A stretch of 64,000 bases of DNA from assembly GCA_020883125.1 (NCBI GenBank), contig JAHREW010000015.1, positions 60,748 through 124,747 on the forward strand, read 5' to 3'. Source of the stretch: Microcoleus sp. CAWBG506. GTDB taxonomy: Bacteria > Cyanobacteriota > Cyanobacteriia > Cyanobacteriales > Microcoleaceae. The notes beneath the pieces were generated by a model that saw only the letters and a list, made by a program, of their open reading frames with translations, ran no database searches and was not told where the DNA came from. Of the stretch, positions 24,695 to 33,735 are shown piece after piece; position 1 is the stretch's first letter; each line of letters starts with the position of its first letter. The translations under genes and the position numbers were made by a program.

Positions 24695-26488
24695 TCAAAA
24701 TCGCTGCCTTGTACCAAGTACAAATTTGATGTCGCCCCCATCGCTAACACCCACATCAAATCGGATTAATCCCAACAAGGGCGATCGCACTCGGACTCCC
24801 ACCCCAAAACCAGCCCCAGTTCCAGGTTTGTCCCTCACCACCGCCGGTTTCCCCAACACGCTGTCTCCCGTTCCCAAATCTGAGGCAAAATCGACAAATA
24901 TTACCCCGCCCACGTCTCTACTGACGGGAAACCGATATTCCCCGGAAGCTAGGAAATAACTCCGCCCGCTACCAAGATCTCCTGTGTCGTAACCCCGCAC
25001 GGAATTCCGCCCACCGAGGCGAAAAGCTTCTGTTGGTGCCAAATCTCCAATTACCGTCCCTGCTTGCAGGTTAAAAGCTAAGGTTTCTGGTAATGCTTCC
25101 GTATCGCCACGGCCGAGGAAATTGAGTGGTATATACTGTATATAATTAGCTAATAATTTGTTACTCACTATGTTCCCTTGTCCCAGGGGGATGGATTGTT
25201 CGGTGCTGAGGCTGAGAATCGAGCCACTGCTGGGGTTGAAGGGATTGTTGCGCCGATCGAGCGTTGCGCCAAAAGAAACAGTGTATAATTCGTCAACGCC
25301 AGTGCCGCTGAAAGTGAGAGGGTTTCCCAATTCGTCACGGCGGGCGATATTCAAATTACGATCGCGGGTGGTGATATTTGTATAATTCAATCCCAAAGTC
25401 CCTCGCCAATCCCCCAAAGGCTTGGTAAATGCCAGATTTCCTCCCATCCGAATTTCCCGAACTCGATTCCCATTGGGCAAGTTAATATCGTTGTTGAAAA
25501 TTTCCGATGTTCGGCGATCGCGAAAAGTTCTGACACTGTATCCCAAAGTATCGGTGGCGGCAACATAAGGGCTGACAAATTTGACATCGTACTCGAAATC
25601 TCGGAGGCTGGGCTGAACTTCCACCGACAGGCGTTGCGGATTTGTACCTAAAGTGCGATCGGTATAAGACAGAGGAATCGCTAAGCCAATGTCATCACTC
25701 AAACTCGCACTCACACCAAAAGACCGAGCCGATCGCTCTTGGATGTTGTATATAACATTAATATCAGTGCCAACTTCTTCAGTAGAAACCGTCACCATGT
25801 CAAACAATCCCAATTGCTGCAACTGCTGCAAATCCGATCGCACTACATCCTGACTGTAATTATCCCCCGCCTTGAGTTTGAGTTCGCCACGGATAAAATC
25901 TTCAGAAATTCTGCCCTGAATCGGATTCCCTTGCTTGTCAACAACTTCCCCCTTGGAATTGACAAACCGAATTTTCACATCTGCAACGTAGATACCGCCC
26001 ACATCTCCAGCTTGAGAAACCCGTGTACCCTCTAGCTGTCGGGCTTGGCGATTGCATAAACTGCTGGTATCATTCCCGTGGAATAGGCATCCAGCCTGTT
26101 CAATACCCGCTTTTTGGGAAATGTCTGGAGAAATATCTGATGAGATAAAATCCCTTAGCATCGGAATGATTAAACTCTCTCTTCTCTTGCTTCGCGTACT
26201 TCGCGCCTTCGCGGTTAAATCATTCCGATACAACTGGAATTGATATGATTCCGGCATTTCAACCACCGCCCCTGGGCTACGGGCAGTTTTTAACACCAAG
26301 GCAAAATCTTTACTTGGGCTGGATTTAACTGTAACAGAGGATGATGCAGCTTCTACCGCCACAGGATTTATCGACAGGCTATCTGCTGCTGCCAATTTCA
26401 CCTCAGTTGCAGCTTTTGCTCCTAATTCCCCCCCAGCCCATGTGGCTATAGCCAAAATTGCGATCGCCGGAATATTTAGAATACGCAT
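24695..26488 (-). CDS. Omp85/BamA-TamA family outer membrane protein
   Basis: A protein of 597 residues with a signal peptide (LNIPAIAILAIATWAGGELG), an extended N-terminal linker, one POTRA domain (about 165-255: YVADVKIRF to VIYNIQERSA) and a C-terminal 16-stranded barrel (about 265-597). The barrel has the Omp85 signature VRGYDTGDLG and a final Phe at the C-terminus (GTRQRF). Such proteins insert or secrete proteins at the outer membrane. With a single POTRA it is shorter than BamA, whose POTRA number is larger, so it is probably an accessory Omp85. Residues about 83-107 (YRNDLTAKARSTRSKRRESL) come from a repeat element inserted in frame. Confidence 0.85.
   Translation of the reverse strand: MRILNIPAIAILAIATWAGGELGAKAATEVKLAAADSLSINPVAVEAASSSVTVKSSPSKDFALVLKTARSPGAVVEMPESYQFQLYRNDLTAKARSTRSKRRESLIIPMLRDFISSDISPDISQKAGIEQAGCLFHGNDTSSLCNRQARQLEGTRVSQAGDVGGIYVADVKIRFVNSKGEVVDKQGNPIQGRISEDFIRGELKLKAGDNYSQDVVRSDLQQLQQLGLFDMVTVSTEEVGTDINVIYNIQERSARSFGVSASLSDDIGLAIPLSYTDRTLGTNPQRLSVEVQPSLRDFEYDVKFVSPYVAATDTLGYSVRTFRDRRTSEIFNNDINLPNGNRVREIRMGGNLAFTKPLGDWRGTLGLNYTNITTRDRNLNIARRDELGNPLTFSGTGVDELYTVSFGATLDRRNNPFNPSSGSILSLSTEQSIPLGQGNIVSNKLLANYIQYIPLNFLGRGDTEALPETLAFNLQAGTVIGDLAPTEAFRLGGRNSVRGYDTGDLGSGRSYFLASGEYRFPVSRDVGGVIFVDFASDLGTGDSVLGKPAVVRDKPGTGAGFGVGVRVRSPLLGLIRFDVGVSDGGDIKFVLGTRQRF
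26168..26240. repeat. Dispersed repeat inserted in frame into the Omp85 gene
   Basis: The sequence AACTCTCTCTTCTCTTGCTT and following (TTCGCGCCTTCGCGGTTAAA, then CATTCCGATACAACTGGAAT) is the reverse complement of a non-coding copy at 50096-50175. Within the Omp85 gene it adds about 24 basic, polar residues without a stop or frameshift. Confidence 0.75.
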
Positions 26489-26676
26489 AAAAATCTATTT
26501 TTCACACATCCACCGCATATTACCGAAAACCGACCACTATGCCTATGCCATCACAGAAACCGGGCGATCGTCAATGGATGTGAGATTTGAGATTTTATGA
26601 ATTGTAGATTTATAAATTGACCCCGGATCTAAATCCAGGGACACCGAATCAAATTGGGCGATCGTCAACTTACGAT

Positions 26677-26916
26677 TTAAAGAGCTTGTCTAGATACTCG
26701 TTTCTCAAAATGAGCCTGAGTCTGCTGCAAAAGTTGTTCGCGACTATCCTTAGCCTGTGTAATGGTAGGGAGTAAGTTACGAGCCTGTAAAGTCATGTGA
26801 AGCTGTAGGTGTGCCACGTACTCACTCACATCTTCGCGCAGCGAACAAGCTGGGTATTGTTTTAAGTTGGAGTTCAAAGTGTTCTCCTGCTTTATGTTTG
26901 CAGTATTTAAAATCAT
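26677..26916 (-). CDS. Small hypothetical protein
   Basis: An open frame that probably starts at ATG 26916, giving 79 residues: polar and helical, with YPACSLREDVSEYVAHLQLH and HMTLQARNLLPTITQAKDS. The frame continues upstream to 27087, but that part overlaps the opposite-strand hydrolase start and reads as random. I do not recognise the family. It lies between the Omp85 gene and the divergent hydrolase gene. Confidence 0.4.
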   Translation of the reverse strand: MILNTANIKQENTLNSNLKQYPACSLREDVSEYVAHLQLHMTLQARNLLPTITQAKDSREQLLQQTQAHFEKRVSRQAL

Positions 26917-27034
26917 AATAGAGACTATCACAATAGTTTTTTGATTTTCCACTCCGTAATGAAGTTTAACCTTTGGATGCTTGTATGGTAACAATAGTTT
27001 ACAAACATCCCTCCAGTACCAGGAGTCAAGAACA

Positions 27035-27850
27035 ATGCAGAAGCACACTTTGAGTACATTTGTCAATGGCAACACCCAACAAGCCACTTACCTCGACATC
27101 GGGTGCGGGCAACCGTTATTAATGCTGCACGGTTTTTTTGGAGAAAAGACTTGCTGGCTCCCACTCATTGAATTATTGCAATCTCAGTTTCGCTGCATTA
27201 GTTTAGATTTGTTGGGTTTTGGAGAATCTAGCAAACCAGAAATCTGTTACGATGTTTCCGTAGAGGTTGTTTTTGTGCGAAAAGTTGTAGAACAGCTCAA
27301 TCTAGATCCCTGCTGTATTATCGGACATTCTTTTGGCGGTTGGGTGGCGGCTGCCTATGCTCTCAAATACACAAATTCCGTCAGCAGTTTAGTGTTAGCA
27401 GCCCCCGCTGGAATTCGAGACGACAGTTTTTGCGGTCAATATGATGCTTTGCGGCCCCTGCTGTGGCAAACTCCGATCGTTGATTGGACTCTAAAATTGG
27501 CAAAACCTTTTGCTAATTTAGCCGGAAAAAGTAACGAATTACAGCAAATATTGGGTTGGCGGCGGGAGTTAATGTCTCAACCAGTAGCTCGCTCTTTTTT
27601 AATGAGTCGGATGCGCCCGGAAGATGCCATTGATACCGTGGAAAAAGACATTCACAAATTGCAAATTCCCACTTTAGTAATTACCGGAGAAAACGACGAA
27701 ACAATTCCTCGGTGGCATTCTGAAACCTACGCCAATCAAATACCCAAAGCAGAATTAGCTATTATTCCCAACGGGACTCATGGGTTGCCCCAAACTCAAC
27801 CAGAAATGATGGCAAATCTGATTGGGAAATTTTTGGGTCAATATACCTAG
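27035..27850 (+). CDS. Alpha/beta hydrolase
   Basis: A protein of 271 residues starting at ATG 27035 (the preceding GGAG is a usable ribosome-binding site). It has the alpha/beta hydrolase core: oxyanion HG motif (LLMLHGFFGEK), nucleophile elbow GHSFGGW (Ser), acid in TGENDETIP (Asp) and catalytic His in NGTHGLPQT. It hydrolyses an unknown ester or related bond; no signal peptide is present, so it is predicted to be cytosolic. It is monocistronic. Confidence 0.9.
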   Translation: MQKHTLSTFVNGNTQQATYLDIGCGQPLLMLHGFFGEKTCWLPLIELLQSQFRCISLDLLGFGESSKPEICYDVSVEVVFVRKVVEQLNLDPCCIIGHSFGGWVAAAYALKYTNSVSSLVLAAPAGIRDDSFCGQYDALRPLLWQTPIVDWTLKLAKPFANLAGKSNELQQILGWRRELMSQPVARSFLMSRMRPEDAIDTVEKDIHKLQIPTLVITGENDETIPRWHSETYANQIPKAELAIIPNGTHGLPQTQPEMMANLIGKFLGQYT

Positions 27851-27959
27851 ATCGTATCTAACCATAGATTATATACAGAATGAAAAAATGTGACTAATTA
27901 TACTACTTAAATAGCCACCAAGGGACTATATTTTTGACAGTATACTGAAAACATTTTTT

Positions 27960-29441
27960 ATGATGACCCTATCTTCTGCGACCAGGAGTTACAGACATTC
28001 AGTTGAGTCGGAGGTATTACCTATCGTGGCATTCAAAAACTACTTCAATCTTGAAGAAATTATGACGGCTAGAAAAATTAGCGCTGCTCTCATTAACGTC
28101 AGTGGGCGACAGCGAATGCTTTGTCAAAAAACGGCTTTTTTTGCCATGAGGTTAGTTTGCTCTCTAGAAACAGCAGAAAGAGAAACATTGCGAGCTGATT
28201 TGCTAGAGGCGATCGCTCTTCTGGAAAAATCTCACCGTGGGTTAATCTACACTGACAGCAGTATCAACTTATTAACTCCCCCTTCACCAGTTGTCAAATC
28301 AATGTATTTTGAAGCGCCCCTGTATTTAGATAAACAGGTGCGCCAATATATCGATCGCATAAAAGCATTAGTACAGGTTCCAGATGCCGAGCTGAAGCCA
28401 GATAATCCTCACCTATTGTACATTGTAGGAGCCGCTTCCGGCGAACTACTCGCAGCTTTCGATGCAGTGGTGAGTCAATATCAACAGGAAAGCGAAACGG
28501 AACAATTTGAGGTAGATATCAGACAAGTTGAACTTTATCAAGAAAGTTGTAATGCTAGGGCAACTTCGGAATCTCAAGCGGATGAACTCAAGCGCACGCT
28601 GTGCGAACTCAAAGAAACTCAAGCTCAACTCCTGCAAAGCGAAAAAATGTCTTCTCTGGGAGAGCTAATGGCTAGTATTGTTCACGAAATTAATAACCCA
28701 ATTAGTTTTATTTACGGCAACTTGAGCTATGTAGAAGTTTATACTCAAGATTTGCTACACCTACTCCGTCTCTATCAAGAAAACTATCCTAATCCCTGTG
28801 ATGAAATAAGCTCTCAAATCCAAGAAATGGAGCTAGATTTTTTAGTGGAAGACTTGCCGAAAGTAATGTCTTCGATGCAAATGGGTTCGGATAGAATCCG
28901 CGAAATAGTCAAATCAATGCAGAACTTTTCGCGGACTGATAATAGTAACATGACCCAATGCGATTTGCACGACTGCATTGAAAACACTGTGTTAATTTTG
29001 CGAAACCGTCTGAATTCTAAAAAAATTGGTCGTGATATAGAAGTAGTTAAAGATTACGGAAAATTGCCTCCTGTAGAATGTTATGCCGGACAACTAAATC
29101 AAGTATTTATGAATTTGATTAGCAACGCGATCGATGCTTTGGAAGAAGCAGCAGAAGAGGAACCAAATGCTTTATTAAAGATTCATATCCGCACAGAGCT
29201 AGCAGGAAGCGATCGAGTAATCGTCCGCATTGCTGACACAGGAGCGGGAATGACTGCTGACGTAAAAGAACGAATGTTCGAGCAGTTTTTTACAACTAAG
29301 GAAATCGGTAAAGGCACCGGTTTAGGAATGTCGATAGTCTATAAAATTTTAGTAGAAAACCACGGTGGAATTCTGCGGTGCGAGTCAGAACCGTCTCAGG
29401 GAACCGAATTTATCATTGAATTGCCTGTGCAACAGACTTAA
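27960..29441 (+). CDS. Histidine kinase with PilJ-like N-terminal domain
   Basis: A protein of 493 residues without membrane segments. The N-terminal helical domain (ALINVSGRQRMLCQKTAFFA, then SLETAERETLRADL) is PilJ/NarX-like and usually senses small molecules such as nitrate. A coiled coil leads to HisKA (SIVHEINNPISFIYGNLS) and HATPase_c (NQVFMNLISNAIDAL, DTGAGM, GKGTGLGMSI). It resembles the truncated kinase at 1-396. ATG at 27960 and 27963 are both possible starts. No response regulator is adjacent in the same direction; the convergent slr1659-type gene follows with a 14-base gap. Confidence 0.9.
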   Translation: MMTLSSATRSYRHSVESEVLPIVAFKNYFNLEEIMTARKISAALINVSGRQRMLCQKTAFFAMRLVCSLETAERETLRADLLEAIALLEKSHRGLIYTDSSINLLTPPSPVVKSMYFEAPLYLDKQVRQYIDRIKALVQVPDAELKPDNPHLLYIVGAASGELLAAFDAVVSQYQQESETEQFEVDIRQVELYQESCNARATSESQADELKRTLCELKETQAQLLQSEKMSSLGELMASIVHEINNPISFIYGNLSYVEVYTQDLLHLLRLYQENYPNPCDEISSQIQEMELDFLVEDLPKVMSSMQMGSDRIREIVKSMQNFSRTDNSNMTQCDLHDCIENTVLILRNRLNSKKIGRDIEVVKDYGKLPPVECYAGQLNQVFMNLISNAIDALEEAAEEEPNALLKIHIRTELAGSDRVIVRIADTGAGMTADVKERMFEQFFTTKEIGKGTGLGMSIVYKILVENHGGILRCESEPSQGTEFIIELPVQQT

Positions 29442-29455
29442 ACAGTTAACAAAAA

Positions 29456-29809
29456 TCACTCCAATTGCAGCTTCAAGGTTGGCAACAACTTTTCTAAATT
29501 CTTGAGAGATTTCTGTTGCCAAGGAACATCATTTGAACCTGTTACCAGCAGTTCAATCGTTTTCTTTTTCCGCACACTAATGACAAACTTGGAGAGCATA
29601 TTAATACCAGAACTGTTAAGAAACTCCAGTTGTTTGAGGTTCAAAGTAATGTGAGGAGGTTCTAAACTAGCAAGCTCATCTAATAAATCAACTATTGGCT
29701 TATAATCTGAGGCTCCATCTAAGCTGAGTTCGCCTTTGAAACAGACAGTCATCGATTCTGGATCGTATTGAATAAAATAGTCTTGACCTTTAATTTCTTG
29801 AAGATCCAT
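29456..29809 (-). CDS. STAS-like regulator of the slr1659 type
   Basis: A protein of 117 residues starting at ATG 29809 (MDLQEIKGQDYFIQYDPESM). It has the STAS pattern: strands with VCFKGELSL, a segment ITLNLKQLEFLNSSGINMLS with the conserved Ser pair where anti-anti-sigma factors are phosphorylated (SSG), and a C-terminal helix. It fits the slr1659-type family found next to slr1658-type proteins. It would bind or release its kinase-like partner according to phosphorylation. It is the last gene of a minus-strand operon with the slr1658-type protein and a cyclase. Confidence 0.8.
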   Translation of the reverse strand: MDLQEIKGQDYFIQYDPESMTVCFKGELSLDGASDYKPIVDLLDELASLEPPHITLNLKQLEFLNSSGINMLSKFVISVRKKKTIELLVTGSNDVPWQQKSLKNLEKLLPTLKLQLE

Positions 29810-29843
29810 GGTTTTGTGGTTTCCTGAGTTAATTCTGGCTATA

Positions 29844-30455
29844 CTAAACACTAATTTGAACGATCGTTGTAATAGCGAGCATAGGGACACTATCGGCTAT
29901 CGACTCAAATTTCCAACCTATCTTAGCAGCATAGTCATTAATCATCGTCAGCAATCCTAATCCCGATGTTTCACTTTCTATTTCAGCATTTTTTTCAAGC
30001 TGCTGTAAATAGAGATCGTTAGAGTCAGAAATCAGCAGTTCGTTAATAAATTCCTGGAATTTATGAGCTGCTGCTTGCTTCACATAATTCGTGGCATAAA
30101 TTACCGCTGTTACATCATCTTCTCCTATAAAGTGAATCCCAAACCTTACCTTTTGACTACACTCATCATCACTAAATTTTATAGCATTTTCTAACAGTTC
30201 ATTAGCAATATAGCTCACTGCTCCTTTGCTTTGTTTAATTCGTTTTTCGCTCCTAGAATCCTGTTCGTCCACTGGCAAAAAACTAGACAAATAATCTGCT
30301 ACAAAATGAGCAGATACCCGATTGTTTCGCCAGCGCTGCTTGATGGGGCGAGAAGTGGGAGTAAATGTAAGTTCTAGGGAGTCATGATCCGGTGGAAATT
30401 CCTCGATAAATTCTCCAAAGATTTCTATCCCTTTCTCCAAGCTTCCAGATGTCAT
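29844..30455 (-). CDS. slr1658-type regulator (HATPase-like partner of the STAS protein)
   Basis: A protein of 203 residues starting at ATG 30455, preceded by a strong GGAGG ribosome-binding site. The central part reads as an HATPase-like anti-sigma fold (ANELLENAIKFSDDE, the N box; ETSGLGLLTMIND near the G box), so it could bind ATP and phosphorylate the STAS protein encoded next. This is a partner-switch pair as in the Synechocystis slr1658/slr1659 genes. It starts 28 bases after the cyclase gene. Confidence 0.8.
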   Translation of the reverse strand: MTSGSLEKGIEIFGEFIEEFPPDHDSLELTFTPTSRPIKQRWRNNRVSAHFVADYLSSFLPVDEQDSRSEKRIKQSKGAVSYIANELLENAIKFSDDECSQKVRFGIHFIGEDDVTAVIYATNYVKQAAAHKFQEFINELLISDSNDLYLQQLEKNAEIESETSGLGLLTMINDYAAKIGWKFESIADSVPMLAITTIVQISV

Positions 30456-30483
30456 ATTGTCTCCCTCCAATTATTTTCTTAGG

Positions 30484-31719
30484 TCACTTCTGGGTAAATT
30501 TCCACACGCCATTCCAGTTAGCCGGAATACTATTTTCTAAAAGTGCTTGGATGCGTTCTAGATAAATTTGGCTGGGTTTGTCATCGGGATTTAACGCCAC
30601 AATTTTTTCAAAAAAAACTTTGGCATTAGCAAAGTTTCCCTGACAATATTGTTCTAGTCCATCCTCAAAAATAGGCAAAGTTAGAATTTTGAGCGATCGC
30701 ACTGGTTCTACTTCAACATCTAACACCTCACAAACAGTAATAGCTTCTTGTCTACCTTTCACAATCGCCCGATCCAAAAAGCGAATATGATACTTGGACG
30801 GTTGACTCAAACGTTGTACCACATCTCCTGAAATTAATAAAGATACGCCATAATACTTAGTCAAACCTTCCAGACGAGCCGTGATATTGACATGATCGGA
30901 CAGGGCATCGGCTTGCATCCGATTTGCTTCTCCAATAATCCCCACCATCGTATCACCAACATGGATACCAATGCCAATATTCACCGGACTCTCTCCATTA
31001 ATTTTACGGCTTTGATTGTATTTTTGCAACTCCTCTAACTTCACAATTCCCGCCTCAATGGCATCATCAACCCCTTCGGGAAAAACTGCCATCACTCCAT
31101 CTCCCATATACTTGACAATAAAACCATTGTGATTGCGAATTCCGGGACTAATTCGCTGTAAATAGCTATTGATAAAGTTAAAGTTTTGTTGAGCAGTCAT
31201 TTGCTCGGCCATTGTGGTGAACGAACGGATATCAGAAAACATGATAGCCATCTCTTTGCTGACGTGATCTCCAAGCTGGAAATCCACAATGCTCTGCTTT
31301 CCCAGAAATTGGAGAAATTCATCGGGAACAAAACGTCCGTAAGCCTGCAAAAGTTTCTCTAATTCCTGTTCCCGCGCTTTCACCGTTTGCACCATATGGG
31401 AGAAAACCTGTGCCAGTTCTCCCAGCGTATCACTACGCGCTGCGACATCGGACAATATCTGAGGTTCAAAGCAGTTGTTTTTCACAGCGATAGCTGCATC
31501 TATCACCTTTTTTACCTGCTCGATATAAGTCTGCATCTCTCGATTATTATGACGGATTTGGTTTTCCAAATCCGTGGAATGCTCCGTGATAATTTCTACT
31601 AAAGTTTCATAGCTATTTTTTTCATCTTCGACTTCTTCAAGTTTCTCCATCAAATGCTGTAGCTGAGTCTTGAGTTCTTCAGGAGATGTAGATTGTGCTA
31701 AATTGATCTGGGTTGTCAT
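30484..31719 (-). CDS. Class III adenylate/guanylate cyclase
   Basis: A protein of 411 residues: an N-terminal coiled coil (LQHLMEKLEEVEDEKNSYET), a HAMP-like linker (IDAAIAVKNNCFEP, with VAARSDTLGELAQVF), the class III cyclase domain (FSDIRSFTTM and KYMGDGVMAVF with the two metal-binding Asp) and a C-terminal TPR-like tail (FANAKVFFEKIVALNPDD). It has no membrane segments or receiver. It is the first gene of the operon with the slr1658- and slr1659-type regulators, suggesting that partner switching controls cyclase activity or the reverse. It is a paralogue of the cyclase at 5243-6586. Confidence 0.9.
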   Translation of the reverse strand: MTTQINLAQSTSPEELKTQLQHLMEKLEEVEDEKNSYETLVEIITEHSTDLENQIRHNNREMQTYIEQVKKVIDAAIAVKNNCFEPQILSDVAARSDTLGELAQVFSHMVQTVKAREQELEKLLQAYGRFVPDEFLQFLGKQSIVDFQLGDHVSKEMAIMFSDIRSFTTMAEQMTAQQNFNFINSYLQRISPGIRNHNGFIVKYMGDGVMAVFPEGVDDAIEAGIVKLEELQKYNQSRKINGESPVNIGIGIHVGDTMVGIIGEANRMQADALSDHVNITARLEGLTKYYGVSLLISGDVVQRLSQPSKYHIRFLDRAIVKGRQEAITVCEVLDVEVEPVRSLKILTLPIFEDGLEQYCQGNFANAKVFFEKIVALNPDDKPSQIYLERIQALLENSIPANWNGVWKFTQK

Positions 31720-32086
31720 AATTTATACTCCCGAATTTGGGATCGCAAAATTGTTTCAATCGCTAGCTGTAAATTATTAGAGGTTACACGATGCGATCGG
31801 TAAATCCGGTTGCTTCTGACATTCTGCGCCCCCAAATCCCGATCTTTCGTCTCAAGCTGCTGTCTCGTAGGCGATCCATCGTCAATTATGCACAATATTT
31901 CCCTGTTGCTTCAATACTAGCAAATAAATTCTAGTCAGTGGTTCGTTCTTTAAAAAATAAATTAATATTGAGGCATTACTTAACATTGATTTTTTACCTC
32001 GGTCTGTACTCAAAGTAACAGATTATGTTATCATAAATCTGTGGCTCAGATTTTTATATAAACGGAAAATAAATAATTTAACAAAA
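31720..32086. other. Intergenic region, promoters only
   Basis: About 370 bases between the divergent cyclase and VOC genes. It is AT-rich near the VOC start. I see no open frame, repeat or strong hairpin. Confidence 0.6.
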
Positions 32087-32446
32087 ATGCAAATTACCCA
32101 ACCCCTCCACAGCGCCCTACTAATTTCCAATCTCGAAAAATCGCAACACTTTTATAGCACCGTATTAGGAATGCAAAAAATTGATAGACAATTAAAGTTT
32201 CCCGGTATATGGTATCAAGTCGGTAACTTCCAAATCCACCTAATTGTAGCAGAAAGAATTATACCAAATACCGTAGATCATGAAAAATTAGGACGCAACC
32301 AACATCTAGCATTTTCTGTGGCTAACTTAGAACTAGCTAAAGAGCAATTAATCGCTCATCATTGCCCGGTACAAATGAGTGCATCAGGTCGATCGGCATT
32401 ATTTACCCAAGATCCCGACGGTAATATCATCGAACTCAGCCAGTAA
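32087..32446 (+). CDS. VOC family (glyoxalase-fold) protein
   Basis: A protein of 119 residues with two beta-alpha-beta-beta-beta modules. Metal-binding residues fit the family: His in the first strand (TQPLHSALLISNLEKSQHFY), His in HLIV, His in NQHLAFSV and a C-terminal Glu in DPDGNIIELSQ. It resembles a metal-dependent lyase or dioxygenase of unknown substrate. The recombinase gene starts three bases after its stop, so the pair is an operon. Confidence 0.88.
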   Translation: MQITQPLHSALLISNLEKSQHFYSTVLGMQKIDRQLKFPGIWYQVGNFQIHLIVAERIIPNTVDHEKLGRNQHLAFSVANLELAKEQLIAHHCPVQMSASGRSALFTQDPDGNIIELSQ

Positions 32447-32449
32447 CAG

Positions 32450-33730
32450 ATGAAAATCATCGCCTACTCTTACACCGAACCTCTGCTAGAAACAGCACCG
32501 GCGGCCGAATTTTGGGGCCAAGAAGTCGATCGCACTTATCAAGACTTAGGAGGGCGAGAGCAACTGCAACAACTCCTAAAAGACTGCGCCACAGAACCAG
32601 TCAAATACCTGTTAATTCAGCGGTTTGAAGAACTAGGCGACACAGTGCAGCAAGTTTGCACCAGCCTAGAACAACTGGAAAACCTCGGCATCGAACTAAT
32701 TGTCACAGACGAAAAACAAACAGAAAACAGAGCAAACTTGCTCAAACTCCTAGCAGAAATCCAGCGCAGCCAACACAGCCGCAGCATTCGCAAAGGACAC
32801 GCCCGCAACCGAATCAAAGCCAAGATTCCACCGGGTAAAGCTCCCTACGGCTATCGGCGTAGCAAAGAGCGCTACACCATCGATAAAAGTACCGCCCCCA
32901 CCGTCAAAGACTTTTTTGAACACTTTTTAATCTACGGTTCCTTGCGAGGTTCCGTGCGCTATTTAGCCAAGAAATACAACAAAAAAATCTCGGTCAGCAC
33001 AGGCCGTCGCTGGCTGACAAATCCCGCCTACCGAGGCGATTTAGAATATCAAAATGGCCAAGTAATTTCTAATACCCATGTACCAATTATTTCCAGAGAA
33101 GAAGCTGCTCAAATAGACAGGTTGCTGCGCCGCAATCGCCGCCTGCCTCCCCGCACCGCCAGCGCCCCTCGTTCCCTTGCTGGTTTAGCGATTTGTGCGG
33201 AATGTCGATCGCCCATGACAGTAGCAAAAGTTACATCCTACCGCAAAGACAGAGAATACCTTTATTTACGGCCGATTAACTGTTGTCGGTCGGCTAAATG
33301 TAGCGGCCTTTCCTACGATGAAGTATTGCAATCTACCATCAGCGGAATTTGTCAGAATTTACCCGCTGCTGTAGCAGGGTTACAGATGCCGGATATGAAT
33401 GGAATCAAAGCAGGAATTGGCATGGCGATCGAATTTAAAGAACAAATCATCAATCAACTAGCAACCATGATAGAAAATGGCATTTTAGACACAGAAACTG
33501 CCGAATTGAGAGCATACAAAATCCGTACCGAAATGGCACAATTGCAAAACAAATTGGCGCAACTACCGCCAGTTAATTTGCGAGAAACAGCTCTAACTGT
33601 TTCTCTGCCACAATTTTGGATCGACTTATCAGAATCGGAACGCAGGTTTTATTTTCGAGAATTTATCGATCGCATTGAGATCGTCCGGGAAAATACAAAT
33701 TGGAAACTGCAAATAATCTTCATTTTCTAA
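32450..33730 (+). CDS. Recombinase family protein with degenerate resolvase domain
   Basis: A protein of 426 residues with the layout of a large serine recombinase: N-terminal resolvase-like region (about 1-110), recombinase domain (KIPPGKAPYGYRRSK, RRWLTNPAYRGDLEYQ), zinc ribbon (CAECRSPM and CCRSAKC) and C-terminal coiled coil ending in FREFIDRIEIV. The catalytic motifs seem lost: where active enzymes have a Y-R-V-S pattern, this reads AYSYTEPLLE, and the DRLxRS motif reads FEELGDT. It probably cannot cut DNA and may have been adopted as a DNA-binding protein. It is co-transcribed with the VOC gene. Confidence 0.8.
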   Translation: MKIIAYSYTEPLLETAPAAEFWGQEVDRTYQDLGGREQLQQLLKDCATEPVKYLLIQRFEELGDTVQQVCTSLEQLENLGIELIVTDEKQTENRANLLKLLAEIQRSQHSRSIRKGHARNRIKAKIPPGKAPYGYRRSKERYTIDKSTAPTVKDFFEHFLIYGSLRGSVRYLAKKYNKKISVSTGRRWLTNPAYRGDLEYQNGQVISNTHVPIISREEAAQIDRLLRRNRRLPPRTASAPRSLAGLAICAECRSPMTVAKVTSYRKDREYLYLRPINCCRSAKCSGLSYDEVLQSTISGICQNLPAAVAGLQMPDMNGIKAGIGMAIEFKEQIINQLATMIENGILDTETAELRAYKIRTEMAQLQNKLAQLPPVNLRETALTVSLPQFWIDLSESERRFYFREFIDRIEIVRENTNWKLQIIFIF

Positions 33731-33735
33731 GGCAG

